A stretch of DNA of 64,000 bases from Methylacidimicrobium tartarophylax (GTDB lineage Bacteria; Verrucomicrobiota; Verrucomicrobiia; Methylacidiphilales; Methylacidiphilaceae), in contig NZ_CABFVA020000116.1 in assembly GCF_902143375.2 (NCBI RefSeq), positions 1-64,000 of the forward strand, given 5' to 3'. Within the stretch, counting starts at the first letter, position 1, and every line of letters starts with the position of its first letter. Of the stretch, positions 47,506 to 56,396 are shown piece by piece. Both the position numbers and the translations under genes were made by a program. The notes beneath the pieces were generated by a model. It was not told the origin of the DNA. It did not search any database and saw only the letters and a list, made by a program, of their open reading frames with translations.

Positions 47506-48942
47506 ATGCAGGAAGGGTTGTGGATCATTGGTGCACCGGAAGTGACCTTGGCGGTCGGTGGAGTGCTCCTCTTGCTGGCGGAGTCGGTCACGAAGCTCCA
47601 ACCCAGGGCCGTCGGCGTCCTGGTCCTTGGCGTCTACTTGATCGCCGGGCTCTGTTTGCTGCCCTTCGCAATGAGCGGAGCGGTGCTTTGGGGCGGGATC
47701 TACACATGGGACCGGTTCGCGGTTTCGGGGAAGGCCTTCTTTCTGTTGACCGGCATGCTGGTCACTTACCTAAGCCTGGAAGGAGAGGGTGAGGTCCCCG
47801 CAGCACGCGCGGAATTTTACATTCTACCCCTCTTTTGCACCGCTGGGATGGCTCTTCTCTGCTCCGTGCGGGATTTCGTGCTTCTTTTTGTCGCCCTTGA
47901 GCTCGTCACCGTCACCCTCTTGGTTTTGGTCGCCTATCGGCGGTCTGACACTGCATCCTTGGAAGCGGGGGCGAAGTACCTCATTGTCGGCGGGCTGGCG
48001 ACGGCCTTTCTGGTGATGGGGATCGCTTACCTCTTTGGAGCAACGGGATCAACCCAGTTTGACGGGGTGGCGCGATACGCCGAAAAAGAGGGGGTCGGCC
48101 CCGTACTGATTCTGGGCTTGGCCTTCCTCTTGGTGGGATTAGGCTTCAAAGCGGCGGCCGTCCCCTTTCATATTTGGGCACCCGACGTCTATCAAGGGGC
48201 GCCGACTCCGATCACGGCCTATCTTTCCGTCGGTTCCAAGGCTGCGGGCTTCGTAGTGCTGCTTCGGGTGCTCCTCTTGCCCTTTTGGAATACCGACTTT
48301 CAGCGTCACTGGGTGCCTTTGATTGTTCTGATGGCGGCCTTTTCCGTAGTCCTGGGGAACTTGGCTGCGCTTCCTCAGCGGAACATGAAGCGGCTTCTGG
48401 GATACTCGAGCATCAGCCACGCGGGTTTTCTTTTGATCGGGTTGGCCTCGCACAGCTTCCTTGGATTTGCCTCGATGCTCTATTATCTTTTGGCCTACTT
48501 GGTTGCTACCTTCACCGCATTCCTGGTGCTTGTCCTGCTGGAGCGGGAGAAAGAGGGGAAGACCATTACCGATCTGTCCGGCCTCGTCCAGAGGAGTCCG
48601 CTCTTGGCATGGTCCATGGCGTTGGCGATGATTTCGCTCGCCGGGCTTCCGCCGCTCATGGGGTTTTTCGGCAAGCTTCTCGTCTTCCTCGCCGCTTGGG
48701 AGAGCGGGTTTCATGCTCTGGTGATGATCGGGGTGGCGGCGGCGGCGGCCGGGATCTACTATTATATATCGGTCGTCCGGGCGATGTTTTGGAGCGATCC
48801 TGTTCACCAGGCGCCGATTGTCGTCCATCCGGCCACCCAAGGGCTGCTCATGGCATTAAATGTCGGGAGCGTCCTTTTCGGTTTCTATGCGAAACCGATT
48901 CTCGCCCTGGCCGCCGGGGCAGTGTCCGGGATCGGGGGGTAG
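47506..48942 (+). CDS. nuoN: NADH-quinone oxidoreductase subunit N
   Basis: 478 residues, about 14 helices. It has [19 protein letters not shown] with the conserved Glu, and [36 protein letters not shown] with the proton-channel Lys, both NuoN hallmarks. Last gene of the nuoI-N set; a tRNA-Val gene follows 28 bases later. Confidence 0.95.
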   Translation: MQEGLWIIGAPEVTLAVGGVLLLLAESVTKLQPRAVGVLVLGVYLIAGLCLLPFAMSGAVLWGGIYTWDRFAVSGKAFFLLTGMLVTYLSLEGEGEVPAARAEFYILPLFCTAGMALLCSVRDFVLLFVALELVTVTLLVLVAYRRSDTASLEAGAKYLIVGGLATAFLVMGIAYLFGATGSTQFDGVARYAEKEGVGPVLILGLAFLLVGLGFKAAAVPFHIWAPDVYQGAPTPITAYLSVGSKAAGFVVLLRVLLLPFWNTDFQRHWVPLIVLMAAFSVVLGNLAALPQRNMKRLLGYSSISHAGFLLIGLASHSFLGFASMLYYLLAYLVATFTAFLVLVLLEREKEGKTITDLSGLVQRSPLLAWSMALAMISLAGLPPLMGFFGKLLVFLAAWESGFHALVMIGVAAAAAGIYYYISVVRAMFWSDPVHQAPIVVHPATQGLLMALNVGSVLFGFYAKPILALAAGAVSGIGG

Positions 48943-48970
48943 ATCTTTCGCTCGAACCGGCGCAAGCAGC

Positions 48971-49042
48971 GGGCAGTTAGCTCAGTGGTAGAGCGTCTCG
49001 CTTACACCGAGAGGGCCGGGGGTTCGAATCCCTCACTGCCCA
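48971..49042 (+). tRNA. tRNA-Val (TAC anticodon)
   Basis: A full cloverleaf: acceptor GGGCAGT pairs with ACTGCCC, anticodon stem TCTCG/CGAGA with loop CTTACAC (anticodon TAC), T arm with GTTCGAATC, and discriminator A. CCA is not encoded. It reads GUA and, with modification, other Val codons. Confidence 0.96.
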
Positions 49043-49117
49043 ATCGATGAGACGAGAGCCGAGAGAAGAAAAAAGGACTTACTCTTCATTTCGAGCGGAT
49101 TATGGTGAGCGAGCGCC

Positions 49118-51169
49118 ATGCAGCAGTTTTTGATCGATCATGCGCTCCTCCTCGCCATCGGTTTTGCGCTCGTCGGGGTCATTGCGGCGGTTGCCTTAGC
49201 ATACCAAGTACGCGGCATGGACGCCGGCGACGGGAAGATGCGCTCGATCGCCAGTGCCATCGAAGAAGGCGCTGCCGCGTATCTTAGCCGGCAGATGCGG
49301 GCGGTGGCCGCCATCGCCCTCCTCCTTTTTCTTCTCATCGGGATCTTCAAAAGCTGGTGGGCGGGCGGTGGATTCCTCCTGGGTGCAGGTTGTTCTTTCT
49401 TGGCAGGATTCATCGGCATGCGCGTTGCCGTGCTGGCAAACGTTCGGACGGCGCAGGCGGCCACGATTGGATCCCAGCGGGCCATGCACGTCGCCTTCCG
49501 GGGCGGGGCGGTTACCGGATTGCTGGTCGTAGGACTGGCTCTCTTCTCGGTGGGGACATTTTACTTCCTCTCGTTCACCCACCAAGGACTCAGGGAAACG
49601 GTCTCATCCCTGGTTGGCCTAGCTCTGGGAGCGAGTCTGATCAGCGTCTTCGCGCGCCTGGGCGGAGGAATCTATACGAAAGCGGCCGATGTGGGCGCCG
49701 ATCTCACCGGGAAGATCGAGCAGCGCCTGGAAGAGGACGATCCCCGGAATCCGGCCACGATCGCGGACAACGTCGGTGACAACGTCGGAGACTGTGCGGG
49801 AATGGCCGCGGACGTCTTCGAAACCTATGTCGTCAGTCTCATCGGCGCTGTCCTCGTTGCGGCAATCAGCCTGGGAGGAGATCCCGCCGCGACGATGTAC
49901 CCATTCCTCGTCGGTTGCATCACCGTTGTGGGTGCCCTCTGCGGGATCGGATACGTGAGCTACTCGAAGGCCCCGGCGGACAGAGCCCTGCTCCAGGGGG
50001 TCATCGCCAATGGCGTCGTAGCGGCCATCCTTTTTCTTCCGCTCTGTCTCTGGCTCTTTCCAGACCGGTGGGCTCAGGAATATAGCTGCTCCGTCATCGG
50101 GCTGCTCATGACGGCCGCCATGGTCATGATCACCGATCACTATACGAAGATCACGGGAAAGCCGGTGCAGCGGATCGCGCGAGCATCCCAGACGGGTCAT
50201 GCCACAAACATCATTGCAGGCTTGGCCCTGGGGATGGAGGCGACCGCGCTTCCGGTGCTTTTCATCGCGCTGGCCGTGCTCGTCACGTTCTGGCTCGATC
50301 AGCTCTACGGGGTGGCCATCGCGGTTCGCTGTATGTTGAGCATGGCGGGGGTGGTCATTTCATTAGACAGCTTTGGCCCCATTACGGATAACGCCGGCGG
50401 AATCGCCGTGATGAGCGGGCTGCCAAAGCAGACGCGCCAGGTGACCGATGAGCTCGACGCGGTGGGCAACACGATGAAGGCCGTCACCAAGGGATACGCG
50501 ATCGGATCGGCGGGGCTCGCCGCCCTCGTCCTTTTCGGTTCCTACGTGGAAGAACTCCGTCACTACAGTTCACAGGCAACGGCGGAGGGATTACAGTTCC
50601 GACTCCAGGATCCCAAGGTGATCGTGGGTCTCTTCCTCGGAGCCCTCCTCCCCTATGTTTTTGCTGCCCGAAGCATGGCGGCGGTGGGAAATGCCGCAGG
50701 AGCCGTCGTCGAAGAAGTACGGAAGCAGATCGTGGAGATCCCCGGGTTGCTCCAGGGAACCGCGAAGCCGCTCTACGGCCGATGTGTCGATATCGTGACA
50801 AAGGCCGCTTTGCACGAAATGGTCTTACCGGCCCTCTTGCCTCTGATCCTTGTCGTCGCGATTGCAGTGATCCCCGGGCTTGGCCCCGTCGTTCTCGGGG
50901 GCGCCCTCATCGGGACGATCGTGACCGGTCTCTTTGTCGCGATCTCCATGACCTCCGGTGGAGGCGCATGGGATAATGCGAAGAAATACATCGAGGAAGG
51001 ACACTACGGGGGCAAGGGATCGGAGACGCATGCGGCAGCGGTCACGGGCGACACCGTCGGCGACCCTTACAAGGATACCGCCGGACCGGCCATCAACCCC
51101 ATGATCAAGGTCGTAAACGTTTTGGCGATTCTGGTCATCGGGATTTTCGCCCGGTACTGGAATCTTTAG
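49118..51169 (+). CDS. hppA: K+-independent H+-translocating pyrophosphatase
   Basis: 683 residues, about 16 membrane helices. The substrate-binding loops are intact: [38 protein letters not shown], seen in blocks, and a second Asp-rich loop ([13 protein letters not shown]). The residue that decides K+ dependence is Lys in [12 protein letters not shown], the K+-independent, H+-pumping subclass. It recovers energy from PPi by building a proton gradient. It starts downstream of tRNA-Val. Confidence 0.95.
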   Translation: MQQFLIDHALLLAIGFALVGVIAAVALAYQVRGMDAGDGKMRSIASAIEEGAAAYLSRQMRAVAAIALLLFLLIGIFKSWWAGGGFLLGAGCSFLAGFIGMRVAVLANVRTAQAATIGSQRAMHVAFRGGAVTGLLVVGLALFSVGTFYFLSFTHQGLRETVSSLVGLALGASLISVFARLGGGIYTKAADVGADLTGKIEQRLEEDDPRNPATIADNVGDNVGDCAGMAADVFETYVVSLIGAVLVAAISLGGDPAATMYPFLVGCITVVGALCGIGYVSYSKAPADRALLQGVIANGVVAAILFLPLCLWLFPDRWAQEYSCSVIGLLMTAAMVMITDHYTKITGKPVQRIARASQTGHATNIIAGLALGMEATALPVLFIALAVLVTFWLDQLYGVAIAVRCMLSMAGVVISLDSFGPITDNAGGIAVMSGLPKQTRQVTDELDAVGNTMKAVTKGYAIGSAGLAALVLFGSYVEELRHYSSQATAEGLQFRLQDPKVIVGLFLGALLPYVFAARSMAAVGNAAGAVVEEVRKQIVEIPGLLQGTAKPLYGRCVDIVTKAALHEMVLPALLPLILVVAIAVIPGLGPVVLGGALIGTIVTGLFVAISMTSGGGAWDNAKKYIEEGHYGGKGSETHAAAVTGDTVGDPYKDTAGPAINPMIKVVNVLAILVIGIFARYWNL

Positions 51170-51181
51170 GGCGGGCTTTTT
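51149..51181 (+). terminator. Possible intrinsic terminator at the hppA end
   Basis: GCCCG at 51149-51153 can pair with CGGGC at 51172-51176, followed directly by five T residues (51177-51181). The stem is only five pairs with an 18-base loop that contains the hppA stop, so the call is weak. Confidence 0.3.
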
Positions 51182-51345
51182 GAAGAATGGGAGGCTCCGG
51201 TAAAGCGCGGAGCGAAGCAAGCCGACGAAGCTCGGGATTGACCCGCATCCCAATCCGGGCTAACCTTAACAAGCAAGTTCCTCGTTCTGGAATGGACGAA
51301 ACGGAACTCCACTTCCCGAAAATAACCCGCCGAACGGAAAGTCCC

Positions 51346-52431
51346 ATGAAAGCGACGCAAAAACTACACGATCTTGGACAAAGCCTCTGGGTAGACAACA
51401 TCTCGCGGCAGATGCTCGATGAGGGGCTCCTGGAAAAGTATATCCGGGACTATTCGGTCACCGGATTGACCTCCAACCCGACGATCTTCGACCATGCGAT
51501 CGCCAAGAGCCATCGGTACGACGAGTCTATTGCAGCAGGCGTGTCACGGGGCCTCGAGGGGGAAGCCCTCTTCTTCGAGTTGGCCATGGAAGATCTTCGG
51601 AGAGCAGCCGACCTCTTCCGGCCTATTTACGATTCGACCAAGGGGCTCGACGGTCAGGTCTCGCTCGAAGTCTCACCGTTGCTCGCTTACGAGACGGATC
51701 GCACTCTAAAGGAAGCGAAGCGGATTTATGGCGCGATGGATTGCCCCAACTTACTGATCAAAATCCCGGGTACCAAGGAAGGCCTGCCGGCAATCGCCGG
51801 TTCGATTGCCGATGGGGTTTCCGTCAACGTCACCCTGCTTTTCTCGGCTCATCAGTATGCCGCGGCAGCGGACGCCTACATGAACGGGCTGGAGCGTCGG
51901 AAAGCGGCAGGGTTGCCCTTGGATGCGGTTTCTTCGGTCGCCTCCATATTCATCAGCCGGTGGGATAAGGCGACCACGGGCAAAGTGCCCGCACGCCTCC
52001 AAAACAAGCTGGGGATTGCCGTGGCCAAGCAGGCCTATCGGGCCTATTGCGAGATCCTCGCGTCCGATCGCTGGCGCTCGCTCGAGAAGTCGGGAGCGAA
52101 GCCGCAGCGGCTTCTCTGGGCCAGCACGGGCACGAAGGATCCGAAGGCCTCCGACATCCTCTACGTTCGCTCTCTTGCTGCCCCCAAAACCATCAACACG
52201 ATGCCGGAGGAGACCCTTCTGGCTTTTGCCGATCATGGCGAGTTCGGAGAGCTGCTTCCGGCCGACGGAGGCGATGCCGCCACGTTGCTTGCCGAATTCC
52301 GCGAGGCGGGAATCGATGATCACGCGCTGGCGGAGCAACTCCAACGAGACGGGGCCGACTCCTTCATCGCTTCCTGGAAGGATCTCCTCCGCTCGATTGC
52401 GGAACGGGGCACTCTCCTGCAGCGCGCATAG
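51346..52431 (+). CDS. tal: Transaldolase
   Basis: 361 residues from ATG 51346 (MKATQKLHDLGQSLWVDNI). It has the TAL signature VTGLTSNPTIFDHAI and the Schiff-base Lys in LIKIPGTKEGL, then SVNVTLLFSAHQYAAAADAY and DALAEQLQRDGADSFIASWKDLL-like C-terminus (seen as HALAEQLQRDG). It moves dihydroxyacetone units between sugar phosphates in the pentose-phosphate or ribulose-monophosphate network. The upstream in-frame extension lacks support. Confidence 0.95.
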   Translation: MKATQKLHDLGQSLWVDNISRQMLDEGLLEKYIRDYSVTGLTSNPTIFDHAIAKSHRYDESIAAGVSRGLEGEALFFELAMEDLRRAADLFRPIYDSTKGLDGQVSLEVSPLLAYETDRTLKEAKRIYGAMDCPNLLIKIPGTKEGLPAIAGSIADGVSVNVTLLFSAHQYAAAADAYMNGLERRKAAGLPLDAVSSVASIFISRWDKATTGKVPARLQNKLGIAVAKQAYRAYCEILASDRWRSLEKSGAKPQRLLWASTGTKDPKASDILYVRSLAAPKTINTMPEETLLAFADHGEFGELLPADGGDAATLLAEFREAGIDDHALAEQLQRDGADSFIASWKDLLRSIAERGTLLQRA

Positions 52432-52437
52432 AGAAGG

Positions 52438-52464
52438 GCATTCCGGTTAAGGGCCGGGCAATGC
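52438..52464. terminator. Hairpin between convergent tal and phosphatase genes
   Basis: GCATTCCGG at 52438-52446 pairs with CCGG (52454-52457) and AATGC (52460-52464), leaving a two-base bulge and a seven-base loop. It fills the gap between two convergent genes and may act on both. No T-run. Confidence 0.4.
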
Positions 52465-52470
52465 CGGTTC

Positions 52471-53295
52471 CTAAGATGGCCAAGGGACTTGTCCGGGGTC
52501 GCCTGATTCGGCAACGGGCAGGCCGCTCAAGTCGAGCAGTCCGTTGGTCGCCGTGACGCGCAGTGTATTGGTGCCTGCGTTAGGGAATTGGTGGATCCGG
52601 CCTCCAGCCTGCTGCAGAAGCAGGACGCCGGCCGCGATGTCCCAGAGGTGGATCTCCTGCTCCAAGTAGGCGTCGATCCTGCCGGAGGCTACGTAGGCTA
52701 GATCCAGAGCAGCCGAACCCGTTAGTCGAATCTTTCGGACGCGGGGCACGAGGTATTGAAAGAGGCGCAGCCCCTGTTCGATTCCCGCTCGGCTTCGAGA
52801 AAAGCCAACCACGCAGACCGCCTCGGAGAGGCGAGCCCGACTGCTCGCCCTAACGGGGCTACCGTTGAGACGGGAAGATCGATCCCTTTCGGTGGTGAAA
52901 AGTTCCTGTCGGATTGGATCGTAGATCACCCCAGCGAGAGTCTGGCCTTCTACCCGGACGGCAATCGAGGTGCAAAAATGGGGAATTCCATAGGTGAAGT
53001 TCACCGTGCCATCGAGTGGATCGACGATCCATTCGACCTCTCCGGTCGGCGAACCATCCGTACCCTCTTCCCCTAAGATCCGATGATCGGGGAAGTCGCG
53101 GAGGATCGTTCGGCAGATCAACTCTTGGCACTGCCGATCGGTCTGGATCTTGATGTCGTAGGCGGTCTCTTCGGCAATGATGACCGGCCGTCCGAAGCTC
53201 CGCCGGAGGAGATCTCCGGCAACCAGGGCGGCGTCGACCGCCGTCCGAACGCATCGGGCGGAGAGCGTAGCAAGCTCGGGAGAAAGAGGGTTCAT
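52471..53295 (-). CDS. Inositol-monophosphatase-family phosphatase
   Basis: 274 residues from ATG 53295 (MNPLSPELATLSARCVRTAV). The Li+-sensitive, Mg2+-dependent fold is clear: ILGEEGTDG, EWIVDPLDGTVNFTYGIPHF (metal ligands) and LWDIAAGVLLLQQAGG. Substrate could be inositol-, adenosine-3'-5'- or fructose bisphosphate; sequence alone does not choose. The frame extends 36 codons further upstream without a supporting start, overlapping the SMC remnant. Confidence 0.9.
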   Translation of the reverse strand: MNPLSPELATLSARCVRTAVDAALVAGDLLRRSFGRPVIIAEETAYDIKIQTDRQCQELICRTILRDFPDHRILGEEGTDGSPTGEVEWIVDPLDGTVNFTYGIPHFCTSIAVRVEGQTLAGVIYDPIRQELFTTERDRSSRLNGSPVRASSRARLSEAVCVVGFSRSRAGIEQGLRLFQYLVPRVRKIRLTGSAALDLAYVASGRIDAYLEQEIHLWDIAAGVLLLQQAGGRIHQFPNAGTNTLRVTATNGLLDLSGLPVAESGDPGQVPWPS

Positions 53296-53302
53296 CGGAA
53301 GG

Positions 53303-53503
53303 CTAGAGAAAAGCCGGCAAGCGGAAGTTGGACCGGACTCCTCCCAACTCGTTTCGCTGCGGCTGCTCGGCAGGCTCGCGGAGCGAATAGATTCGAGAAA
53401 CATCTTGTTCCGGCATCGTCACCCTGTAGACCGTATCGGCTGACGCCACGGTAGGGCGATTGTGGGTGAGGATCAAGAACTCTGGAGAGTTCCTGGAAAA
53501 CAG
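53303..53503 (-). pseudogene. Remnant of an SMC protein C-terminus
   Basis: From the codon at 53503 the minus strand reads LFSRNSPEFLILTHNRPTVA, then SADTVYRVTMPEQDVSRIYSLR, the very end of chromosome-partition SMC proteins, where the THN strand follows the D-loop. Nothing upstream supplies the Walker A, hinge, signature or Walker B/D-loop in any frame. The frame is open to ATG 53584 but the sequence between is unrelated. It is probably a decayed or truncated smc copy. Confidence 0.6.
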
Positions 53504-53574
53504 AGGAGAGCCCGGGACAAAAAGACTGCCCGACTCCTCTGGCGGCCTGAAAAAGCGGCGTGGGAGCTTTTCTT

Positions 53575-54120
53575 CTAGGGGCAAGCAATTCCGAGCAGGC
53601 GGTAGGCCGTTCTCTGGAGTGGCAGAGAATGAAATTGGCTGCTCGCGACCATGGCGTCAAGGGCATTGCGTCCTTCGGAGCGCAACTCATGTTGTGCCCA
53701 GAGAAGAGCCACGCAGAGCGCTTCTTCCTTGGAAAGATCGATTTTGGGCAGCTCGGCGTAAGGAGCGGCGAAGGAGAAATAGTGGAGAAAGCGGAACTCC
53801 TTACCGCTAGCGACGAAGAGGAGGTTGCCACGCCGCTCGTTTCCCCGCTCGATCACGAAAAAGAAGGCGCGCTTTTCGCACGCCGATGGTCCTACGAGAT
53901 CATGGGTACAGTCGAATGCCAAGTAACTGCGAATCAGGAGTTGATTGCCCTCCGGCAAGGTATCCAAGAAGCGGGCCAGCCGTTCCGTCAAAAATGGGGT
54001 CATCGCCGCCCGGCGACCCTGCACACAGACCGGCGTCGCGAGAACCAGCAATCCAAAGGAGGCAACGATCGACGCGAAAACGCAGGCCCGGCAACGCAGG
54101 GAGCGAAGCCGTTGCAACAA
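53575..54120 (-). CDS. Secreted protein of unknown function
   Basis: 181 residues. Signal peptide (about 1-35, FASIVASFGLLVLATPVCVQG). The rest has no recognised family: it has helices with many charged residues and LRSYLAFDCTHD-type segments (here IRSYLAFDCTHDL). Start is a TTG at 54120 (not ATG), supported by AGAGGAGAG just upstream. It is the distal member of a minus-strand run including the LolA-like and YmdB genes. Confidence 0.55.
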   Translation of the reverse strand: MLQRLRSLRCRACVFASIVASFGLLVLATPVCVQGRRAAMTPFLTERLARFLDTLPEGNQLLIRSYLAFDCTHDLVGPSACEKRAFFFVIERGNERRGNLLFVASGKEFRFLHYFSFAAPYAELPKIDLSKEEALCVALLWAQHELRSEGRNALDAMVASSQFHSLPLQRTAYRLLGIACP

Positions 54121-54197
54121 GGGCTCTCCTCTGGAAGGGGTGGGAAAGGCAAGATCGCTCAGAGAAGAGGATGATGTTTTTATAAGAACAACCCCGT

Positions 54198-54992
54198 TTA
54201 TGGTCTGGCCGGACTCTCGTCCGGCTTGGCTTGGCGATAGTCGACGATCTCAATACGCTGGCGTTCATGGCGTGAAGCAAACGGAATCCGCACCCGGTAA
54301 TGAAAGAGGACCGTCTTAGGTGCGTAGCCGAGCGGGATGCGCTGGGCGGCGTAGGAGAAATCGAGATGCTCGAATCGGACAAAAAACCAAGCGACGTTGA
54401 CCGGCTCTTCTAGAAAAGCGTGCGTTTCCAGGATCGAGTAGTCTCGGGCGCTGACCTGCATCTGCCCGCGAACATGGTTCAGCAGCTTCTCCAGCGGAGT
54501 CCGATAGGGCTCGTTCGGCTTGCCGGAGAAGGCAAGGTGATAGGCGGGCTCGCCGTGCCAATCTTCTTGACCCAGCAGGATCACGCGAAATCGGGGAACG
54601 GCCTTCCGAAAGGAATAGACGGTCTCGATGCCTCGTCTTGCCTGTTTCACCTCCGCCTCGGCTACCGCGCGGTTGGCGTTCTGGTCACCCGCGGCATTCG
54701 TGAGAATCAAGGCATGGCTATTCGGGCGGATTTGAACCACGAGATGGGAATGACTCCGCGGCGCATTGTCCTTCCCCAGCGCCTCGATGTCGATCTTCTC
54801 GAGGAATTGATAGGCATCCAGCTCATGTGCGAGAGCCTCCTGCTTGTCGACCATCCGAGTGAGGATCGAAGAGAGAGGCGGGGTCTGGGTGGGAGGAGAG
54901 GAAGGTTCCGCCATCAAGCTCGTGCGCGCGAGCAGCCACCCGAGCAGCACGACTACGCAACCCGGAAACGGCTTCAAAAAGGGAAGCCCCAT
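54198..54992 (-). CDS. Exported LolA-like/lipoprotein-sorting-type protein
   Basis: 264 residues. Signal peptide (1-28). A beta-rich domain follows: SHSHLVVQIRPNSHALILTN, VPRFRVILLGQEDWHGEPAYHLAFSGKPNEPYR in blocks, HFLEEPVNVAWFFVRFEHLDF-like segments (EEPVNVAWFFVRFEHLDFS). The pattern resembles outer-membrane lipoprotein-sorting (LolA-like) proteins, but I cannot name the exact family. It starts five bases after the ymdB stop. Confidence 0.5.
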   Translation of the reverse strand: MGLPFLKPFPGCVVVLLGWLLARTSLMAEPSSPPTQTPPLSSILTRMVDKQEALAHELDAYQFLEKIDIEALGKDNAPRSHSHLVVQIRPNSHALILTNAAGDQNANRAVAEAEVKQARRGIETVYSFRKAVPRFRVILLGQEDWHGEPAYHLAFSGKPNEPYRTPLEKLLNHVRGQMQVSARDYSILETHAFLEEPVNVAWFFVRFEHLDFSYAAQRIPLGYAPKTVLFHYRVRIPFASRHERQRIEIVDYRQAKPDESPARP

Positions 54993-54997
54993 GCCTC

Positions 54998-55777
54998 CTA
55001 AATCGCGAGTTGGATCGGCTCGATTTCGAGCGCTCTCCCGGAGAGGTCGTCTAGGGTGAGTAGGACGCCGTCAGCCTGAAGGCCCTTCGTCGCCAGACCA
55101 AACCGCTGGGGAAGGATAGTCACATACCGCTGGATGACCGGCGCGACGTCCCGACCGATGACCGAATCATGCGCCCCGCAGAATCCGGCATCGGTCAGGT
55201 AGGCCGTGCCTCCCGGAAGAATCTTTCCGTCAGCCGTCTGCACATGCGTGTGTGTGCCCACGACTGCGGAGACCTGTCCGTCGAGGTATCGTCCGAAAGC
55301 GATCTTTTCCGAAGTGGCTTCCGAATGGAAATCCACAAGAATGCAAGGAGTCTCCCGCCGAATTGCTTCCAAGACGGGGCGAACCGTCAGAAAAGGGTTA
55401 TCCGTTTGGGGCGTCATGAATGTACGTCCCAGCGCGCAAAGCACTCCTAGCTTCTTTCCATTCCCTTGGACGACGATCGAGCCAGCCCCTGGCGTATTCG
55501 GTGGAAAGTTGAGTGGACGGAGCAGGCGGGGCTCGTCGGCGAGGAATGGGACGATTTCTCGTTGATCCCAGGCGTGATCACCCAGGGTGATCACATCGGC
55601 GCCATACCGAAGCAACTCGTAGGTGATCTTGGGCGTGATCCCATTGCCGCCAGCGGCGTTTTCTCCGTTGACGACGACAAAATCAATCTGCGCCTTCTGA
55701 CGCAAACGGCCGATCGCAATGCGAGACGTCTCTCGTCCGGCCTCACCGACGACGTCGCCTAGAAATAGTACCTTCAC
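54998..55777 (-). CDS. ymdB: YmdB-family metallophosphoesterase (cyclic nucleotide phosphodiesterase)
   Basis: 259 residues from GTG 55777 (VKVLFLGDVVGEAGR). The metal-binding motifs are in order: GDVVGEAGR, NGENAAGGNGI, GDHAWDQ, DFHSEATSEK and GTHTHVQTAD. Members cleave cyclic nucleotides and influence developmental decisions in Bacillus. The in-frame extension upstream would add a non-conserved hydrophobic head and overlap the RRM gene, so it is not used. Confidence 0.88.
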   Translation of the reverse strand: MKVLFLGDVVGEAGRETSRIAIGRLRQKAQIDFVVVNGENAAGGNGITPKITYELLRYGADVITLGDHAWDQREIVPFLADEPRLLRPLNFPPNTPGAGSIVVQGNGKKLGVLCALGRTFMTPQTDNPFLTVRPVLEAIRRETPCILVDFHSEATSEKIAFGRYLDGQVSAVVGTHTHVQTADGKILPGGTAYLTDAGFCGAHDSVIGRDVAPVIQRYVTILPQRFGLATKGLQADGVLLTLDDLSGRALEIEPIQLAI

Positions 55778-56133
55778 CGAGCCAGCGCTGTTCCTCGCTG
55801 ACCCCACCGAAAGGAGAAGAACGAGAAGAGCGACTTTCCCCAAAAAAGCGAGAGCCGGCTAGCGCCGGTCCCGCTTACGGAAGCCTCCCGAGCTGGAGCC
55901 GGAACCGGAGGGAGAAAATCTCCTTCGACCTTCGTTCCATGCAGCTTGTCGATCGCTGCCTTGGATTCTTCCGGGTTCTCCATCGTGACGAAGGCAAAGC
56001 CACGAGACTGCCCGGTCATCCGATCGATGATCAGGTTAACCTCAGTGACTTTCCCATACTGGCTAAAGAGCGCGCGAACGTCTTCCTCTCGGTGAGAGAA
56101 AGGGAGGTTCCCAACATACAATCTGTTATTCAT
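55774..56133 (-). CDS. RRM RNA-binding protein with probable frameshift
   Basis: 119 residues as read. The RRM domain (1-78) has RNP2 (LYVGNLPF) and RNP1 (RGFAFVTM), the plan of bacterial cold-induced RNA-binding proteins. After LHGTKVEG the reading is odd (DFLPPVPAPAREAS) and has no RRM-tail character. Adding one base near 55921 gives RFSPSGSGSSSGGFRKRDRR and a stop at 55859-55861, a normal Gly/Ser/Arg tail. So either the gene is frameshifted or the sequence lacks one base. Upstream a 260-base spacer holds AGAGGAAAG before the ATG. Confidence 0.75.
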   Translation of the reverse strand: MNNRLYVGNLPFSHREEDVRALFSQYGKVTEVNLIIDRMTGQSRGFAFVTMENPEESKAAIDKLHGTKVEGDFLPPVPAPAREASVSGTGASRLSLFWGKSLFSFFSFRWGQRGTALAR

Positions 56134-56396
56134 GCAATCTTTCCTCTATACTATCACATCTCATCTGCCGGGTCCCCCCGATCGCAGCGGCGCTTCGAAA
56201 GAAGTGGGTACCAGCCTTGGTGCCCGCACCTCTCTCGCAGAACCTCGCTCACAATCCCACATCGGAAGAAGGAGTCAAGCGGAAAGCGGGGAAGCAGTCT
56301 CCCTCCCTGGGGGGCACAAGCCGCACCGGGCGGGGGGAGAGTCGATCGAAGGTTCGGTCCAAAGGGGTCGCGCAGCGAGCAGAAAAAGACGATCGA

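Noticed and set aside
53575-53831. A longer SMC gene extending upstream of the remnant
   Set aside because: All three minus-strand frames in this stretch were read; none continues the SMC fold (no D-loop or Walker B), and a different secreted-protein gene occupies the DNA.
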